NCBI GenBank assembly: GCA_031285415.1
Contig: JAITWF010000072.1
Location: forward strand, 1-7,579
Direction of reading: 5' to 3'
Length of the DNA stretch: 7,579 nt
Source: Deferribacteraceae bacterium
Lineage (GTDB): Bacteria > Chrysiogenota > Deferribacteres > Deferribacterales > JAISNW01
Shown: one piece after another, positions 5,155-7,579 of the stretch
Layout of the letters: every line of letters starts with the position of its first letter
How positions within the stretch are numbered: position 1 is the stretch's first letter
The notes under the pieces: model-generated
The model's database searches: none
Told to the model about the DNA's origin: nothing
What the model saw: only the letters and a program-made list of their open reading frames with translations
Made by a program: the position numbers and the translations under genes

Positions 5155-5892
5155 CTATCTCGGACAGAGTGCGAAAACTCTTGCAGGATAGCCAGTTCCA
5201 CCTACTACCTTTGGGAAGGTACAGAATATCAATGCTCCAATAGGTGGGCATTGCTCTACATTCGCCAAAAGCTCTAGCTGTATGCGGTTTTGGGCTAATA
5301 TATAATATTCCACTTCATAGTTGCTCTTTTCAGAGAGGATAGGTGCTTCGGTATCAGAGGTTTCATGCCCAATGCCACCGATCTTTCTCTCCTCTACAAG
5401 GAATTTGATCGAATCAAGGCTCCAGCCAGGGAAATGACGCTTGCCATCGTCATCCAAGTTATCCATGCTCTCTGGTGCCCTTTTCGACCAGCCACTCCGA
5501 AATACCACAAATGCACCCTCTGGAATTGCGCCGTAACGTTTTTCCCAGTCCAGTATATCCGCTACGGTCAACGAATAATCTGCATTCGTCGCCACTACAT
5601 CAGATCTATCGATAACACATAGAGGATAAACCATCTCGTCGACCGCTATCTGATCTAAACTACGCCCACCCTTCACCATATGGTTTGGAGCGTCAACGTG
5701 CGTGCCGTACTGCCCTACAGTGGTGTAATCATGGGCGCAGAAAAGCGAAGAGTTTAGATTGCAAAGCTCTGTCACACTTAATGGATGCCAACCCGCCCAA
5801 TGCGGCGTGCTCGGGCTGAGTGGATGCGAGAGATCCACCCATTTACACTCTTTCTGCCACTGTTCAAACTGCTTCCAAAGAGTTGTGTTCAT
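5155..5892 (-). CDS. Cyclase-family metal-dependent hydrolase (kynurenine formamidase-like fold)
   Basis: Encodes 245 residues, the usual length for the Cyclase family (PF04199). The N-terminal D20-L-S-H-P-L-S-P is typical. The metal-binding motif G63-T-H65-V-D67-A-P-N-H71 is intact, and G-I-G-H176-E-T-S-D180-T-E is the form of the second conserved block found in the broader cyclase group. The C-terminal P-P-I-G-A region is present. Family members hydrolyse amides or esters (for example N-formylkynurenine, isatin) using a divalent metal in the cytoplasm; this one's substrate is not known, and no kynurenine-pathway gene is nearby. The start has AGGAG (5905-5901) 8 nt upstream. It is probably the first gene of a two-gene unit with the GNAT gene. 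The 56-nt gap from the outer-membrane protein gene holds a weak promoter candidate. Confidence 0.86.
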   Translation of the reverse strand: MNTTLWKQFEQWQKECKWVDLSHPLSPSTPHWAGWHPLSVTELCNLNSSLFCAHDYTTVGQYGTHVDAPNHMVKGGRSLDQIAVDEMVYPLCVIDRSDVVATNADYSLTVADILDWEKRYGAIPEGAFVVFRSGWSKRAPESMDNLDDDGKRHFPGWSLDSIKFLVEERKIGGIGHETSDTEAPILSEKSNYEVEYYILAQNRIQLELLANVEQCPPIGALIFCTFPKVVGGTGYPARVFALCPR

Positions 5893-5927
5893 ATTTTAAA
5901 CTCCTTTATCTCGTAATATGTGTTGTT

Positions 5928-5955
5928 TTAATAAAAATTCACCTACGATTACCAA
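5928..5955 (-). promoter_or_regulatory. Weak promoter candidate for the cyclase-GNAT unit
   Basis: Minus-strand TTGGTA (5955-5950), 16-bp spacer, TATTAA (5933-5928). It begins at the 3' end of the outer-membrane protein gene. The area is AT-rich, so the match may be chance, and transcription could instead continue from the genes upstream. Confidence 0.28.
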
Positions 5956-6896
5956 TTATACACTAACCCTAGCGATACAATATGCTCAGTATAGCTAGAT
6001 TTATCCTCTTCTGAAATATCGCCCATTGTTGTTTTATTATTCACATCATATTTGCGCTCTTCATAACCGATAGATGGACTTAGCCCTGCTATATTCAATG
6101 TGGGTATGAATAGTTGCAATCCATAAGATAAAAGTGTCTCCTCTTCGCTCACATTGCCCTTGCTGAAATGAAAAGTGCCATCATAGTCAAGCATATCGAG
6201 ATCATATTCAATAGGCATGAAGTTGTATGAAGCATTAATTCGCACACCGATAAATCTATGTAGCTTAAATGCAGCACTTCCTGCAATATTATAGCTCAAT
6301 TCAGTCATGGAGGTGGTCGTGTTCATATCTGCGTTTGTTTGGACTATCGGTTTAGCCACAGTATCTTGACTCAAATCGAGATACTGCCACGGAGAAATTC
6401 GACCAGATAGATTAATTAACATGAAGTCGTCTTTATACTCAATGGCAAATTCAGCGGAGATACTATGGAGATTATAGTCTATATTGTTTTCCAACGCCAC
6501 CAATTCGCCACCTAATGAGGTGGGCATATTCATATAGCCAAATTCCGAACTTTCAGCGTCTCGATAGGTGTATACAAGACCGAGATAGACGTTCGCTGCT
6601 GAAAATGTTTGCCGATATCCAATAGGTGTAAAATTATAGACTGTTTCCGTAGCTTCATACAGTTGGCGACTTCCAGGAGTGCCATCTATATCACTTGTTT
6701 CAGATGTATGAAAAACGTTAATCCCCAGAGCTGAGTATATATTGCTATTCCAATATATCGGCAGATTAACTTTAGGCACTAGATTGCTTTCGCTATTTAA
6801 GCCGAGATCTATCTCTGTATTTTCAGCAAAATTAATATCTTCGGCGTATAGTATTGAGCTAAAAAATGTAAGCAGAATTATAAAAATTATCTTCAT
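5949..6896 (-). CDS. Probable outer-membrane beta-barrel protein
   Basis: Encodes 315 residues. Residues 1-18 are a signal peptide (M-K-I-I-F-I-I-L-L-T-F-F) with likely cleavage after S-I-L-Y-A, before E-D. The rest has many alternating amphipathic strands (for example Y-L-G-L-V-Y-T-Y, I-S-A-E-F-A-I-E-Y, V-R-I-N-A-S-Y-N-F), acidic and Asn/Ser-rich loops, no hydrophobic helices, and ends in V-S-L-G-L-V-Y-N-W. A terminal aromatic residue after alternating hydrophobics is the classical signal for barrel insertion in diderms. No specific family was recognised. The ATG overlaps the stop of the upstream repeat-protein gene by 4 nt (ATGA, 6896-6893), and there is no strong ribosome site of its own, so its translation is probably coupled. 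The pairing suggests the two products act together at the surface. Confidence 0.78.
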   Translation of the reverse strand: MKIIFIILLTFFSSILYAEDINFAENTEIDLGLNSESNLVPKVNLPIYWNSNIYSALGINVFHTSETSDIDGTPGSRQLYEATETVYNFTPIGYRQTFSAANVYLGLVYTYRDAESSEFGYMNMPTSLGGELVALENNIDYNLHSISAEFAIEYKDDFMLINLSGRISPWQYLDLSQDTVAKPIVQTNADMNTTTSMTELSYNIAGSAAFKLHRFIGVRINASYNFMPIEYDLDMLDYDGTFHFSKGNVSEEETLLSYGLQLFIPTLNIAGLSPSIGYEERKYDVNNKTTMGDISEEDKSSYTEHIVSLGLVYNW

Positions 6897-7579
6897 GGAA
6901 GCACCATCATTTCAAAATCATCCGTCCATACGTTATTATATTTGTCAGTCATTATTGCGGTTACAGTTGCTATGTGATTATCTGGGGTGGTGCCTAATGC
7001 AATGGCTGTAAAGCATGGGTAGACAAGATAATTCAGATATGATGAACCTGTGTAGCCAGCAGTATCAATTTTGCCTCCGCTCGATAGACTGATATTTGAG
7101 CAACCTGATATGTTTTTTACCACTGTTACATAGTCGTCATCAGTTGCAAGTGTTGTTACAACTGATTGCGTCGATGACGTGCCTTCATTGTATATTCCTA
7201 CATTAAATTTAACAGACTCGCCCTTGTTCAGAGATCCATCTCCGCTAATTTTTATACCATCAACGATTAATTTTGCCCCAGTTGGCACAATCTCTATTTC
7301 AAATTCATCTATCCATACGTTATTATATTTGTCAGTCATAGTTGCCGTTACCGTTACCATATGGTTATCAGGAGCGGTAGTTAACGCTGTCACAGTGAAA
7401 CATGGATAGTTTGGCTGATTTAAATAATATTCAGCTGAATTCCCTCCAGTATCCATCTTGCTATCGCCTAAAATATTTAATGTAGCGCAATAAGATGCAG
7501 ATGTGCTTTTTGTTATATTGATATACTCGTCATCCTCAGCAAGTGTTACAACAACAGTTTGCGTGGAAGATGATCCGCC
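6893..7579 (-). CDS. Secreted or surface tandem-repeat protein, C-terminal part (5' end outside window)
   Basis: The frame is open from the right edge to the TGA at 6895-6893, giving at least 228 residues; no start should be assigned, since the frame continues past the internal Met at 7456. It contains two units of about 130 residues. Each has a strand S-S-T-Q-(T/S)-V-V, an acidic E/T-D-D-E/D-Y, a Cys, a second Cys in Y-P-C-F-T exactly 28 residues later, then P-D-N-H and D-K-Y-N-N-V-W-x-D-x-F-E. The linker between units (K-I-S-G-D-G-S-L-N-K-G-E-S-V-K-F-N-V) resembles CARDB-like beta-sandwich domains of bacterial surface proteins. The fixed Cys pair suggests a disulfide in an exported domain. 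It ends at V-L-P with no anchor or sorting signal seen. It overlaps the barrel gene by 4 nt. Function unknown; an adhesin-like or peptidase-associated repeat region is possible. Confidence 0.78.
   Translation of the reverse strand, partial: GGSSSTQTVVVTLAEDDEYINITKSTSASYCATLNILGDSKMDTGGNSAEYYLNQPNYPCFTVTALTTAPDNHMVTVTATMTDKYNNVWIDEFEIEIVPTGAKLIVDGIKISGDGSLNKGESVKFNVGIYNEGTSSTQSVVTTLATDDDYVTVVKNISGCSNISLSSGGKIDTAGYTGSSYLNYLVYPCFTAIALGTTPDNHIATVTAIMTDKYNNVWTDDFEMMVLP
6896..7579 (-). repeat. Tandem repeat of about 387-393 bp within the surface protein gene
   Basis: A 28-nt stretch at 6925-6952 recurs exactly at 7312-7339, an offset of 387 bp (129 codons). The S-S-T-Q landmark recurs with an offset of 393 bp, so there is a two-codon length change inside the unit. 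Conserved landmarks are S-S-T-Q, the Cys pair, P-D-N-H and D-K-Y-N-N-V-W. Further units may lie beyond the right edge. Confidence 0.85.

Noticed and set aside
5147..5251. 35-residue N-terminal extension of the GNAT protein
   Set aside because: It lies inside the cyclase coding region, and the GNAT fold begins naturally at the Met at 5146, which has its own ribosome site.
4767..5622. Plus-strand open frames at 4767-5081 and 5365-5622
   Set aside because: They are antisense to the GNAT and cyclase genes, both of which have intact family motifs.
7454..7456. Met at 7456 as the start of the repeat protein
   Set aside because: The frame stays open to the right edge, and the repeat unit containing this Met begins upstream of it, so it is an internal residue.

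Overview
The window suggests a Gram-negative (diderm) bacterium. It carries a signal-peptide protein that looks like an outer-membrane beta-barrel with a terminal Trp, a large surface lipoprotein, and a secreted-type repeat protein. The phylum cannot be fixed from the sequence. The 12-TM protein with a C-terminal LuxR helix-turn-helix, the acetate-uptake-type transporter and the cyclase-family hydrolase would suit an anaerobic or host-associated lifestyle, but that is inference. No RNA genes, CRISPR arrays, insertion sequences or attachment sites were seen.

Layout, left to right. (1) 1-2152, minus: a lipoprotein of at least 717 residues whose 3' end lies outside the window. It has a lipobox, a Gly-rich linker, about six Ig-like repeats and the start of an Asp-box-like beta-propeller. 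(2) 2153-2265: a divergent regulatory region with a 20-bp palindrome and two facing promoters. (3) 2266-3630, plus: a 12-TM transporter-like protein fused to a LuxR-type HTH. (4) 3684-3755: a second copy of the same palindrome with matching promoter architecture. (5) 3762-3986, plus: a 74-residue stand-alone LuxR HTH, almost identical to the C-terminus of (3). (6) Minus-strand genes read from the right: a tandem-repeat secreted or surface protein (5' end outside the window), overlapping by 4 nt a probable outer-membrane beta-barrel; then a cyclase-family hydrolase followed 8 nt later by a GNAT acetyltransferase; then an acetate/succinate-uptake (SatP/YaaH) family transporter, which converges on the small LuxR gene with a 3-nt gap.

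The most interesting signal is a candidate regulatory circuit in 1-3986. The same 20-bp palindrome, at the same distance from a -10 element (palindrome centre to first -10 base 32.5 bp in both cases), precedes the lipoprotein gene and the small LuxR gene. Two proteins with virtually identical DNA-binding domains, one tethered to a 12-TM module and one soluble, are encoded next to these sites. The simplest reading is that the membrane protein senses something and switches on the lipoprotein and its own soluble HTH twin, which then amplifies or dampens the response. This is a hypothesis from sequence architecture. The duplicated domains, the shared box and the fixed spacing are directly visible.
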